Positions 21,201 through 34,100 of a DNA stretch of 64,000 bases are shown here, piece by piece. Positions within the stretch are counted from its first letter, which is position 1. Each line of letters opens with the position of its first letter. A program made the translations under genes and the position numbers. Below the pieces are notes generated by a model. It was not told the origin of the DNA. It worked only from the letters and a program-made list of their open reading frames with translations, and did not search any database. Source of the stretch: Chaetorhynchus papuensis. Its lineage: Eukaryota; Chordata; Aves; Passeriformes; Rhipiduridae. Location of the stretch: assembly GCA_013396525.1 (NCBI GenBank), contig VWYX01000366.1, positions 68,254 through 132,253 of the forward strand. Direction: 5' to 3'.

Positions 21201-24200
21201 TATAGTCAGACACAGAATGCTTTGACTTCTGAAGTGGGTGGTTGTATTCACCTATGTTGACATCTGTATGTTTTTAGTTCTCTGGAATTAATGGGTTTTG
21301 GCCCAGCTTTGAATGCATTTTGATGGATCAAGACATTAAGTATGCTTGGTATTTCGTACAGATTGCTTCTGGCTCAGGGCTGTTCAGGTCGAAAGCATTC
21401 CCTCCTCAGCCATTGTAAAACATGCTGGGGGTGGGAAAGACATTGCTAGTTACTTAGAAATACCAGAAGAATGAACACTAACTTTTTCTTTTATGAAGAT
21501 GGAGCAAAAACTGTTAGCAAACATTCAGTGAAGCTAAACCAATAACAGCTTATCTGCACTACACTTCTGTGAATTTTGGAAATAAATGCTAGCGCAGAAC
21601 TTGCTCCTCCTCTAGCATGGGATTCTAGAAACAAGAATTGTTTCTGCTCATTCAGTGAGCTTGGCTTTGATTTAGCACTTAGAAACTGGGTTATGTTGCA
21701 GACCTTAAGCTTTACTTGTGCAATTTTAGACTAATCTAAAATTAGGTAAGGCATCCTATGCACTGTCTTAAAAATTTCTTCTGCGAGTGTGTTGGATGGG
21801 AAGTTGCTGTGTAGAGCTCACTCCATTATTATGTTTAGTTGGCAGGACTTGTATCAGTGAGACTTGCCAATTCCTATTGGATCTTAGTGTTTATAGTCCG
21901 AGTTACATGTCTTACAGCTCTGTAACTCCCTGTGCAAAGAATTTATGTATTCCTCTAAAGCAAATATCAAGTAATATTTTGAAATCCCATTAAAGAAATT
22001 ATCTGGGGTTTTTTTCCTCTTCTACTTACTAATTTTCTAAACACTTGTCAGTTTTGTTTACCAGTGGATATAACTGAGGTTTCATTAAGACTCTCCATCT
22101 GCTTAAACAGCACATTTGAGTAGAAGAAAGAAGGAAGAAGACAAGAAAGAAAAAATGCTCTTCTTGATCTTCTTAAGACCTCATGTTGAAAAGAAGAGAG
22201 GTGTAAAAGGAAGGAGTCTGCTGTTGAAAAGCAGATGAGGTGCTACACTCTAATCTGGACTTCAGCGTTCAAAGGCACTGTCTCGTGTTCATTGTGTTGC
22301 ATAAGCCATACTTGCGTAGACTTTGACCATCCCCATACAGACACAGCAAAGCATGCTGCAGCATGAGTTTTGTTCATCCAAGTGCAAAATAAAGAAAATT
22401 ACTAAGACTGTACAGGTATTCATTTATGGGTTGTGAATCACTTCAGAATCTGGTCCTTTGTTTCAAGTGTTGTTTTAAAAGTACTTTTGTACTCCACAAT
22501 AAAATTTTAATATTAGATTTTGATTTATTTTATTGTTTTAAAGTAGAGATCTCTTAAATAGGTTATTGTATTATTAAAATAAGCTCTCTGCAGCCTGAAT
22601 AGTGGTTGATGAAGTATTTTGACTAAGATCTCTGCTGGTTTCCAGTGTATGCTTTTAGTTGCTCAGAATCAGCAGTTGGTCTTTCCATTTTTTGCTCTCC
22701 ATCCTGCTCTCAACCCTCTCCACAATGCTCATATGTTCCTTCCTAAGTATCATGTAAAATGGTAGTGACTACTGTGTAATTTTTGGGGTGAACTATCCTC
22801 ACGGTGAGGTATTTTTAGTATTCTTTATTAAGCAAAAAGACAAATCTTTATTCACTGCTCATTAAGTGCCTTATCAGTCAGAGAATTCAAGGTTAGTCCT
22901 TGTGTTTGGATTTGTACTTTTCAAATGGTTGTGAGTGCAGTTCCAATTTAGAAGAAGAAGATAATTTGCAGTCCTTTGTTGGGGGGCAGGGTATGCGCGA
23001 TGTGTGTTTAAATACACAAAATACCCCACACTACTTTTCTGGTGATGAGAGGTGTTTCTGTTTTCTCTACAACACTGCAGTCATGAAAGTGTCTCTGAAG
23101 CAGCTGAGCAATGGAGAAAAGTGAACAGAGATGTAAATTCTGGTGTTTTGTACCCTTGCTGAAGAATTCACCCATTGTCTTTAACCTGAAGAGTCACAGC
23201 CCTGTATGGTTTTTGCATTGCTTGATAACCTTATTGGCATACCTGTTAGGCAACAGATTTCTCTTTCAGATTCAAGCTGACTCATAATGTGGATGTAAAA
23301 GCTTTTTGGATGTTGGTACTGAGAGAGGCAGTAAAGTAACTTATTTCTGCACATGTTGGCTTGAGATAATTGCCTTACAGATCCAGTGATGCTGCTTCCT
23401 GCTTTTAGAAGATCTGAGTTGCTGTTCTTCACAAGTTTGTTTTGTGTGCTGATTCTTGGTGCTCAGGCTTGAAAAGAGTGCTCTGACACGCAGTTAGTAT
23501 GGGAATACTCGGGATGTGGGCCTGGAGGTTTTCTTCTTTTTAAAATCTGAAACTTCTATGGTGAGATGGTTAGGAGGATGAGGAGAGAGGGTGAAATGGG
23601 ACATAGCAGGGAAGAATACAGGTGAGGCTCATGGGATGTAGCAGATGGAGTTGCACAACTGTAGATAATCAAGATTTCACAGTTCTTTGGGAGGAAGAGA
23701 TACTCCCAGTGCAGCCCGAAGTGTCTTATAAGGCAGTGAGGGGGACGATGAGTCTGAATATTGTTGGGATGGTTTCTTGCAGTGTAGAGTTCATACGGCA
23801 TCATGCTGTGACTCATCTGCAGCACTGCATGTTCCCCAAGTCTCTGTAAACTAACGTATAATTGTGGTTTTGGCAGCCGTGTATTACTGCTCCAGTGTTC
23901 CCTGTAAAACTTCCTAACCCGTGTGTGGCTAGACTTCTGTTACTTATCACTTCTGACTTGTAGCACAGCACAAGATGTATGACCTCTTTGCGGTGAGTTT
24001 TTCCTACCTCGGCTTCCTCAGCATCAACTTCTTATTCCTGTTGGGCAACTTTCTGTTAAGTGGGGAGTCCAGCTTTGAGGATGTTGTCTCTGTTACAGGA
24101 TAGAACTCCTAGTTCTCAAACTGGGAAATGTGTCCCCTGTTTATGGGGGAACTAGATAAGAACTAGAGTCTGTTTTCTCCTCAGAATGGTGTCACTGGCA

Positions 24201-25800
24201 TTAGTACTAGATATGACAAGCGTGTACTGTCTTTATCCTCTTTAAAATCACCTATTTATCTATGAGTAGCTTTTTTTTATTTTTTCTTTTAGTGTTTTTA
24301 TTTCACAATCACAGGGCTGGCAACTGAAAGTTGGGAGCATGCTGAAGAACCTAAATAAATCCTGTGTGAACACTGTGTTTAGAGACATTTGTGAAGAGCT
24401 CACGTAGGTAAATTTAAGCATGCACGACATGTTTAGGGTTAATTCTTGTGACAGAGCATTGGCTGCATGCTCTGGTGGTTGTGCAGTGGAGTTTAGTTCT
24501 GGCAATGCTGAACTTCATGTAGTCCAGAAGAATGAATTTGAGAGTGATTGAATCATTAAAGGTAAATTTCAACTCCTGGTAACATCCATCCTCCTACGTG
24601 GAATATTCCCCTGTAGTAGATGGTTAAGCAATCAGCAAATGAAGGATAAATAGCAGTGATGAAGTGAGTTCAGCATAGACACCCAGATCATGAGGAGCTT
24701 TGTAGGGTATTCTACAGAGACATTAGTTTCAGATGTCTCACGGTTCTTCATGCTTAAGGAAAATTTGTAGTACATTTATAAAAGCTAATGGGGGAATGGA
24801 CTATTTTTTTATACTGAAGAGATTTCTTTGACCATGTACTCTCAGAGATAGGAGCAGGATTATATTTTGGTCAGGAGCATTTGTAGGAGCACTTGAAAAG
24901 CGCTTGCTTGTTACCCTGGATGACTGGGGAATAGTGGTGGAGGGTTAATGTTCACTGCAGGCTCTTGCTTCAGTTTGGCTATAGTTTAATTTGCTAGAAA
25001 GGATGACACTTAGCTGCCAGTTCCTTGGGTTTGAGAAACTGCTTATAAGGACAGAGTTCTCTGAACTTGCCATGGTCACAGCTTTGCATTAAGATGCTTT
25101 TAATATGTTTTGGGAATGCTTTTTTGTAAGTTGCCATGTGGATGCCTCTGCTTGTGAGTTGCTGTAAGTTACTCTGGGGAGCAAGGCAAGCCTGAGTGTG
25201 TTGCTTTCTGGCATGTTGCTTGTAAGAATTTTGAATGCAGCACAAATCGAACTGTTCTGTGTCTCCAAATACAGAACATTAATCTGTGCTGTTCTCCCTC
25301 TGTTAGGCCTGAGGGCATACTAAGAGAAAAGACTGCCGTGTGATTACTGAGGCTGGCTGGAGACAGTAGAAAGGCACTAAAACAGATAATAGACACAAAT
25401 TGGTTTTGGTGCTTCTGCTCATTGATGGGAGCAAATAAAGAAAGGAAAAAAAAAGAGAGAGAGAGAGAAAAGGACTATCAGACCTGAGTGTAGTTTTTGT
25501 TTCCTTCTTTTTTGCTGGCTTTGGTTATGTTCGTATAAGCCTGGTGATTCCAAGGCTCTTGTGTTAAAACAGGTCCTGTTGCTGAGTGAACAAGCAGTGA
25601 AAGATGTAGCAATTTTTTATCTTTCCTCGATTCCCATCCCATCCTTGGAGTGTGTCTGCTGCTGTCTCAGCTCGTCTTTGCTTTTAATTTATGCGGTTTT
25701 GGGTTTTTTTTTTACGTGATACAGCACTGTGTCTCCCCAGGCCTGCTTGGCCGTATGAGCGAATTTGGACGTTACCCTTCTGGTTTCTTTCTAAAAGAAT
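18237..25800 (+). other. CDKAL1 large intron, segment 1
   Basis: The GTAACA donor at 18237 opens an intron with no further exon recognised before the window end. This 7.5-kb part is AT-rich and free of CR1 tails that I can see. A compact zone at 20302-21225 has unusually long overlapping open frames on both strands but no recognisable protein. A GA-rich simple repeat lies at about 25451-25468. Confidence 0.75.
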
Positions 25801-25814
25801 GTTTATATAGTGGT

Positions 25815-25836
25815 CACACACACACACACACACACA
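25815..25836 (+). repeat. CA microsatellite
   Basis: Eleven perfect CA units lie about 85 bases upstream of an isolated GC-rich island. Confidence 0.97.
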
Positions 25837-25919
25837 GGGGTAAGGTAATGTATAGGCTTTTTTCCAGGTAAAAGGCTAAAGGTAGTTGAGGCTTTTTTAA
25901 TCTGGAGAAGGTTTAAGAG

Positions 25920-26105
25920 GTGAGGCGCTGTGCAGTGAGGGCTGGGCAGGAGCCTGGGCGCGGCGGTGCCGTGCCGGGAGCAGCCGAGAGGGGGCAGCGG
26001 TGCCTAAGGAGTGCCGGGCTGCGTCTCCCGCCAGCCGGGAGGGTACCGAGCCTTCCCATCCCTGCTGCACTCGGAACGGCTGAATTCAGGGTCCTGGAGC
26101 GTTAG
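25920..26105. promoter_or_regulatory. Orphan CpG island inside the CDKAL1 intron
   Basis: About 185 bases hold roughly 16 CpG dinucleotides (including CGCGGCGG and CCGTGCCGGG segments), while the flanking intron has almost none. It contains a CTCF-like core, CCGAGAGGGGGCAG (25984-25997). There is no CDKAL1 coding match, and the 61-codon open frame over it is a by-product of GC content. It could be an alternative or antisense transcript promoter, an insulator, or a GC-rich repeat remnant; the sequence does not decide. Confidence 0.5.
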
Positions 26106-29100
26106 GCACATTTGAACTACAGTCATATGCATTTGGCTAAACCTGCTTCAATTTAAATTACTTGCTGTCATTCTGATCTTATGCCGATTTAGTTGGCAAC
26201 TTTGCTGTTGATTATTGAGGTCTATGTTTTGTACTTCTGTTACCACTTTTTATCTTCAGTTATGCTGTGTGTTGAACTCAATTTCTCTTCCAGAGTCTAT
26301 TAAGGAGTTGAAGTTCATGAAGTACAATTGCCTGAATGCACCTTTTTGAAGAACTATTCAGTTTGGAAGCACTTTCTACTTTATGTTTATTGGTCTGGGT
26401 AGGCTACTCATACTCATATTCTTATACAGACTTCTCTTTGAAACATTATTTGAGGATTCTGCTTATAACGATCAACATACTGTTTTCATTGAGGAATGAT
26501 TAAAAAAATTGTTTAATTTTAATAATTGTAGTTACACTGTCTTACCATGTGTATTTCACCAAGACACTAAAAACTGTACTGAACAAATACTACTTGTTGA
26601 AATGCATAACTACAGCATAAATAAAACTGTGAGTGTAAAGGCAGATGGTGTTCAGGTTGGACATCAGTAATTAATTGTTTGGGTGCCTAATAGCTTGTTA
26701 GAGCTAGCATTTGGTAACTGTTGTCGCTAGAGTGGTACTATCCTAAGTTTCCAAAGCTAGGTTTTTCATTTGTTCAAGCAAATTCTAAACAATATACAGG
26801 ATGTGATTTAATGTGTTTTTTGAGGGAAAATGCCACCTGCTGTGAATTAATCTCCTAAGTTGACTGTGGGTAAGGCCTAGTTGCATACTTAGCTTGTGTA
26901 TTTTGTGTGCTAACTTAAGGTTTGTGGAAGTACTTATTTTTTTTCTTTAATTCATTCATGTTGAGTGCATATAATTTTCTTGATCTTATCTTCAGTAACT
27001 TCTGAGTAGTATAATTTTTTTGCTTTTTCCATCTAAATATTATTTTAAATTTAGTTTTGTAAAATCTTTTATTATGAATGATGTTTGAAATCGCGGAGAT
27101 AAACAGGTTGTCAAAGGACAGTGTCCCTTGTACCTCTTGGGGCAGTAGAGCTGTGCCCTGGGAGGCCCTTAGGTTTGCAGGGAAGGAGCTCTGATAGTGG
27201 AATGACATTGTGCCCCAGTCTAAAGCAAAGCTGGAGCAGACTCCCATGTGACCTGTATCCTCCTCATGGAGCTGGTGGAATAACCATTCAGTCCTGCTCT
27301 TTTCTGGCATTGCTGTACTCCAAAGCCTAATTTGAAATCGAGTTATGCACAAGCTCATAGTGTTTCACAGATACTGAGTAATGCTTTGGTCTCAGCAATA
27401 CGAGATAGATAGCAAGCCCTTTCACCCTGAGAGAAGTGGTAGGTCTGCTCTGCATCTCAGGAGATGAAGAGAAGTGACTTCATTGCATCATAAAACTGTG
27501 TGTTAGAACGTTTTATATTGTCATAACCTATTTCTGCAGTTCATAGGAAACTTTGGCCTTGTCCTAGCCAGTTCCTATGATTTTTATGCTCTTTTTAACC
27601 ACTTGGGGAAAGTGGGATAGCTGTTGTGGCCAAACAGCCCCTAGTACCCATGGAGACCTTAAGCTGACTGGGCTGGTGCAGTCTTTCCAACACTTACGCT
27701 TAGCCAGGGCATGATGGGCCTGCAGAAATGCACATCCATCAGTCTTGTATTCACCACCGTGAATCCTGTAGCTTTTGTGTGCTACCAGTTGGAGTTAGCA
27801 GATTAAGTGTTGGGGCTGAGGAAAAGGCTGTTTAAGCAGAAGACATTAGCTTTTGTCTCGTCTTAAATCCCTGGCTTTGGAATTTGCTTACAGAAAGAAG
27901 CTAAGCAGAAACTTCGTCTTGGATAACTATAAATAGACTTTGAGTTAATTGTGCCAAAACTGAATTGCTGTTGATTGGTACAAGACACTGGTGTATAGAG
28001 AAGTGATTTTTTTGGCTTGCAGTTTAATAGAAGACAGAACACTTGGCTGCAGATTTTATTAGGCATTTTGGACCCTCAGCTTTTGTTGGCTGGGTTTTCA
28101 GGGTAAAAGTGTGCTTGTTTGTAATTGATTCCCTAAGTGGTAGTTGACTTTTGAGATTCTGTTGTTTGTTCATGGGTCGCCACTTTTCTGCTTGTCTTTA
28201 TCATGCTTTGAAAAATTCACTTACCATTGGAAATGTTGATTTTCCTTTGTGAATGTAAAGATGTAGACCATCAGTTGATGGTAAATTTGAGCATCCAATA
28301 TTTATTTAACTAGAAGTTTGAGTCTTATAACTGGTAGTGATGGAAGGAAAATATCAAGTGAATATGGTTTGGAAGTCTAACTAGAAAAAAAAAAAAAAAC
28401 AAGTTCATTTGTAAGAAAATCACCTTTATATATTGCTGATGGTTCCAGATACTCTTTGTAACATTAGAGTAGAATAAGAAAAGCACTACCAGAATTTTCT
28501 GTTACGGGAGAAAAATCTGATTGTTAAAGGGTTTTTTTTTGTCTTGATTTTCATAAAACCCCAAACTCCAGGAAATTATGAGAGGAAGAAAATTTTCTCC
28601 ACAAACTCTTTTCCCATGACGCTTGTGCCTTTTTGTTAAAAATGGCTTGTTGGAAAACTTAGGTGTTTAGAACTGTCTTTGAGTCTGTTCATGATTTTCC
28701 AAATAAAAACTCATCAGCACAAGAAAAACAGTGACTACTTCTGTAGGTGACTGCCAGTTCCTTTACAGGTGCAGCTTTTCAGTGTTGTCAGTGGTTCCTC
28801 TCTTTACTGAGGCAGAATTACATTTAAATGGAGGGGGCTGTGAACTTTGCCTCTGCTCTTTGGTGGCTTGGGGAGGAATTCACATAGTTTATCAGAACCT
28901 TTGTGTGATGCTGCTCACCTGCTGCAGGCAGCCCAGCCGCCAGGTGCAGGAACAAGAGTTTAGTTCTGGGGTGTAAACTGATGCAGAGGGGGACTGGGAG
29001 AGGAATTTTAAGTGGAACTGTTTTCCCTGAGCACCTGCAGGGAGTAGGTTGTAAGTTCGTGTTCATGACTGACAGAGCCTCCTCTTAGAGTGCTGCGTTC

Positions 29101-29205
29101 TGTCAAAGATCATGGGCCAAAAGGCACCTGCCTGGTGAGCTCTCCTTCCCAGGGCTGGGCAATTCAGCAGCTTTTGTTTTAGCTGGGTGTTGTAAACCTG
29201 CAGTG
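26106..29205 (+). other. CDKAL1 large intron, segment 2
   Basis: AT-rich intron. An open frame on the minus strand (27358-26915, 147 codons) has a lysine/asparagine-rich second half translated from AT-rich DNA and no recognisable domain. An A16 tract occurs near 28385. No repeat family is identified with confidence. Confidence 0.7.
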
Positions 29206-29209
29206 ATGG

Positions 29210-29535
29210 AGAATTCAAAACCTGTTTGGGATGATTAAGTACCTTTCTGGTTGAAGAGTGTTTCTGAGTGTGTGACCTATACCTTTTAGCACAGTCAAGC
29301 CTATAGCTGCCTGTATTTTCTTTAGTGTGTATGGAGAACATCTGATTCTTTTCTTCTGCGTAGCAACCTTTCACATATTTGAATGCTGTTATGCCTTCTC
29401 CCTACAGGCATCTTGTGTTTAGGCTAAATAGACCTAATTCCTAAAAGCTTCTCTCATAGGTCGTATTCTCTAGAGCTCTGACCTTTCTTGTTCCGTTCCT
29501 CTGGACATTATCCAGTTTATTTGCATCAATCTTCA
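29210..29535 (-). repeat. Old, diverged CR1-like LINE fragment
   Basis: On the + strand the segment GGCTAAATAGACCTAATTCC, then CTCTCATAGGTCGTATTCTC and CGTTCCTCTGGACATTATCC (about 29420-29515), is the complement of the CR1 ORF2 region encoding the conserved block before the C-terminus. Divergence is much higher than in the other copies, indicating an old insertion. Orientation is minus. The left boundary is uncertain. Confidence 0.65.
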
Positions 29536-30950
29536 AGTGCATTAGTATGTTTATTTAGCATGTTCAATTTTGATAAATGTGGAGGAGGTAGGTTTTTTGT
29601 TGCCTTATTCAAAATACAGTTTATGAAACCTTCAAATTTAGGTCCCAGGACAGCTGAAATCTCGATCAGAGCCTGTTACAGAATAATTCCGTCATAATTG
29701 ACTTAATGTTTTTTTTTATATAAGATGGGGAATACTGAAATACACTTCTGTAGAAAAAAGTACTTACAGGAAATAGTTTTTGGAATAAAAAAGTTGAAGA
29801 TAGGGAAGTTGAAGTCTTGGTGCTAGCTTGTCTTCTATCCTGGTCAGAATACCTTGCTTCTCTGCTTCCATTTTTTAATGTGTCTGAAGTGAATGCTTCT
29901 AATTTATACAGATTCACAGTGGGTTTTTTTAAGGATTTGCTTTCACAGCTCATTTAGGGCCACCATGGTTGTTACTAATAACTGTTCATAGTTATACTAA
30001 CTCTGAATTGTTAAGTCAAGGATTGTCATCACGCTTCTGTTATTTGCTTTTATTTTTTTTTCCCCACTGTAGTTTCAAAAATACTCTGGCACCTTTTGTT
30101 TTATTTTTTGGCCGTTTTAGTCTAAAATCATATTAGTTCCTTGGTTTGATTCACTGCAAATCTTTGTGAGTGTCTATGCGTATGCATTGAGACATTGAGG
30201 AAAAAGAAGGCAGAGCCGCTACCTGGACTGAGTGGGCAAGAGGTGGCTTACAAGAGATGGCTTGTCTTTCACAAGCATTTCACAAGCACTAAGGCTTCCT
30301 TGTGCTGAGTTAAAGTATGTGCTTGTGAAACTAGAGCTGTAGACTTGGAATGCTTTGTTTTAGAGTTTTGTGCTGTGATAGATTTCTGCAAGTATTTTGT
30401 GCAACTTGATCTGGTAAAGAATCCATCTTGATGCCATTCGTTGGGGCCTTAAAGGATCCTCCCCCCACCCAGTGTGTTAGAAACACTGAATTTATTGGTG
30501 TATGTAACTTGAGATGTTTCAACAGTTTTAGTCATGACAAGCAGAGAAAAATCTTGGCCACTTAAAATAAGTGAAGGTAACGCTTTGGAGAAACATTAGA
30601 TCAGAGTTTGATGTCAGACTTGCAATAAGAACTACCCAGGACTATGTTACAGTAAGAGTTCTACTAGTGCTTACTTAGCTTTTCCAGATAATTTTTAGAA
30701 AGATTCCTGCAGAAGTTATAAGCTGTCAAAGGTGTTTTAAACACCTTCTCCCTTTTATGAGGCCAGAGTTTGGTTGGTGGGGAGAGAATTGCAGCAGTTG
30801 GCATAGATTCTGTCTGTAAAGCTTCAGCTTTAGGCTTGCTTACAGCAATTGTACGGGTCTTCCCTGATTTCTCTGAATGTATTTAAATGAGGAAGGACTT
30901 TACAAACTTATTTATGGAGGTGCCTAACTCGGTGTCACAGTAACTGCCGT
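29536..30950 (+). other. CDKAL1 large intron, segment 3
   Basis: AT-rich intron without a recognisable gene or repeat. A local cluster of CACAAGCA/AGAGATGGCTT-like repeats sits at 30230-30295. Confidence 0.65.
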
Positions 30951-30961
30951 ACTGTGAGTCA

Positions 30962-30975
30962 CTGCTAGATGGCGC
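30962..30975 (+). promoter_or_regulatory. CTCF-like binding motif
   Basis: CTGCTAGATGGCGC matches about 12 of 14 positions of the CTCF core CCASYAGRKGGCRS, including the invariant AG..GGCG part. It sits in a small CpG-bearing patch (GTGTGACCGCGCTGGC follows) in CpG-poor intron. Only the motif is visible; occupancy is unknown. Confidence 0.5.
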
Positions 30976-31085
30976 TGTGTGACCGCGCTGGCACTGAAAT
31001 TGGTGCTGAAACCTCTCCTTGAGAACCGTTTAAATTAGCATTTAGGTTAAAAATGCCATTTTGTTGAATTTTATTTTCAATTTAG

Positions 31086-31185
31086 TCACTTAATTGATCC
31101 CACTACAAATGATCTCTTGGCTCATGGCCTTGCTTTGCATTGTTTGAAAGGACTCAAAAGTTCAGTGGAAACCCTAGCAAGTGAG
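31086..31185 (+). other. Candidate alternative or poison exon in CDKAL1
   Basis: A 100-nt segment lies between a T-rich acceptor (TTTTATTTTCAATTTAG) and a GAG|GTAAAA donor. One frame is fully open for 33 codons (starting HLIDPTTNDLLAHGL and ending ETLASE). That frame is not the CDKAL1 frame: entered in phase 1 from 18236, the third codon is TAA, so inclusion would truncate CDKAL1 after about 95 residues and predict nonsense-mediated decay. I do not recognise the peptide. It may be chance. Confidence 0.25.
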
Positions 31186-34100
31186 GTAAAATTTTCATTT
31201 GTTTCCCATAGAAATTATTAATAATGCAGGAGCATTGCATACATTAGGCTTGTATAAATATCCTAGAAGATTATTCCGAAAAAGTGAGATCCACTGTCGG
31301 TTCGAATATGGTTGCACAGGAAATGAAGCAGTGATTAGTGTAAAAGCCTTTTGAGATTAGAGGGATTTGTATGATTTTTATTAATTGATCATCAACCATG
31401 TATGTTCATGCTAGTTTTATGAACTCTTTATTTTCAGAATCTTAGCTGGGAAAGTTTAAAATTGTTTTAACTTTTTTTTTATCTTAAAATTGGACTTTTG
31501 GTTTCAGAGTGTGCTGTATAATTGTAAGCAAGGAGTTGTTCATTCATGGAAAAGATCATATCCAAATAAAGCTTTCTGGGTGTGGTACTAAGACGCTTGC
31601 AACGTGATGCAGCCAGGGTTGTGTGTGTCCAATCAGGATGGCGTGAGGTTTTTTCATAATGATCAGCGTTAGCAAGAGGTTTTCACTGTGCGGGAGGTAC
31701 AATGTGCTAAACAGTCCGTTTCCTTTACTCTCATGCTTAAAAACATTTTAAAAATTGTGGCAAGGCAGATTTTCATGGGTCTCAGGTACGTACACCAGGA
31801 AAGTTTGCATCTCTTAAAGATGTGGATTGTTCCAGCAAAAGAAGAAAGTTTGCATCAGCTGCAGCTTGTTCTATGTATCATTAAAAAAACCCCAACCAAA
31901 CTCCAAAGGGTCTGTGAAGTGCACAAATGGCATTTATGTTACCAGACTGCATGTTTTCTGTGTGCATGTATGAATTTTTCTTTCCATTGTTAAGTGTGTT
32001 TTACTTGGTTTCTTTGGGAAGGGGGAGCAGATAAAGTTGGTGAATGCTGTAGTTGTTTCTTACAGTAATGATTACATGGATTTATTTAGTTGTTAGAGTA
32101 TATTCTTCATTTACTTCCTGAGATCTTGCTGGTTGCTGTCTTGGATCACACCTCTACGGGTGTATCAGTGATTATTTGCATTGTGTGTATACAACATTTC
32201 TAGTTTGACTCACCTTCCTGGCACTAATTGAAATCAGTTGATAAATTTTTACTTGAAGTTCCAGGTGTGCTACCTAGCACATACTAAAGAGAAAATGTGA
32301 TATTTGGCATAACACTTAGGTTTAAAAAAAACCCAAAAACAAAACCAAAAAAAATGTTAGCAGAAGAACTTCTCTTATAGGAAGATTCTAAGGAAATACT
32401 TAGCAGCAAAAAAAATGTTTTGCTTTTCTTCAGCAGCAAAAACTTTAATAAAGCAATATTTTTTCACAGTTTTTGGGGAAAGCTCATTTGTATTGAAGAA
32501 GTGGTCTTAGGAATACTCTATACCAGAATGAAACGAAAAGTAGTTTCTAGCCATATATAACTGAGGACACTGAATTCATGGTGATCTGGTTTGGTTTGAA
32601 ATGTGTGGTTGGATGGCAAAAGTTAGATGTTTGTATTTTTAAACAGTGGAACACCAGAGAAGATATGTTGTCTTAGGTGAAAGTTTCCTCAGTTTAGAAA
32701 ACAATGCATAACCCCAGGAAATATGCCCATAGCTGCTGATCCCTGATCATGATGCAGTGCTTCTAAAGTAGTTCAGTTTCAGTTTAAAATGTGTAAGAAT
32801 TAGTTTAACATAATTCTCTTTCTTATTTTACAGGTTTTCACAGCCTTTGGTTTGAAGCAGTAAGGCAGCTTCTAGGATGAATTAATAACATGTAGTTGAT
32901 TCAAGTTGAGATCTTTCCTCCTGTATCTAAATTAATTTGATTCTGCAGGAAAGAAAATAATGTTTTGTATGAACTGATTTGTAGGTTCTTCTTTGTGAGA
33001 ACAACCTGTCGAAGGACAGTTTTTTTTTTTTTTTCCTAGAGATCTGTGCCCAAATTGTGATTTGAGAAGGTAATTTAAGGGGTCTGCATTTTTCAAATTT
33101 ACTGTTGGTGGACACACAGAAAAGGAAAATTAGTGCAAACTGTAAACATTTTTCTAAGTTTTGGTATATATACAAAGGAAAAAAAAATTGAAAACCCCTC
33201 TGGAGTAGGGTTGGGTTTGTTGTTTTTATGAGACCTGAGACACAGAAATGGCTGCTAATCAGCATGTCACCCCTGTAAAACCTTGTTTTAAGCTTTCGTA
33301 ACTGTATTTTTTTCATTTTCATTACTACAGTCTAGCTTTTTGTAAAAGCAATTCCATTCCTGTTGGCATGTACTTCAGGTACCAGGAACTAAATCAAGAT
33401 TAACTTCGATGTGTGGAAAGTGTGGAACTAGTTAATGTCTTGCTAACATCAAGGAGTGTGCAACTTGTGAAACAAACTGTGTGGTATTTGATACAGAGTT
33501 GTACCCAGTACTTTAGACACATTTCAGTATTGAAAACACATGTGCCATCTCTGTTGCAAACCATATCCTCAAGAAACAGATTCCTAAAATGAAGGATTTA
33601 AAGCCTGATGAATGAGGTGGATTTAAGATGTGTTTTAAATGGAACTACTCGTTTAGCTTTCTGTGTGCTAAAACATGTATTTTTTAACCTCTACAGAGTC
33701 TACTGATTTTTAGCATCAATTTCTATAGCATTGTCTCACAAATGTTTTCATAGTTACACCTTGAAAACAGAGTAGTGTCTTTGAAAATGTCAGTCTGGAA
33801 TAAACAAGGAAGGATTTCTTTGGCAAAAAGCCCTCAAGCAAAAAAACTGTTAAAATGTCTGTCCTTGTTTAAATGTACATTTTAGCTGCTACATCAAAGT
33901 GATGATGAACAAAGGACTACCTTGGGAATGCTCAAATATCTACCGAAATAGGTGTTCAAAAATTGTTTTTACCATACATGCCATAGTTTAGGTTTTTAAG
34001 TTAGGCCTGATTAGCTAGGTGAACATGTACTTGCTTTCCTGAAGCACCCCCTGGAGGTAAGGAGTTCAAGTCTGTTGTCTTTTTTCCTTTGATTGTATGG

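Noticed and set aside
26915..27358. 147-codon minus-strand open frame
   Set aside because: The second half is low-complexity K/N/I-rich translation of AT-rich DNA. No conserved motif, and no splice or promoter context.
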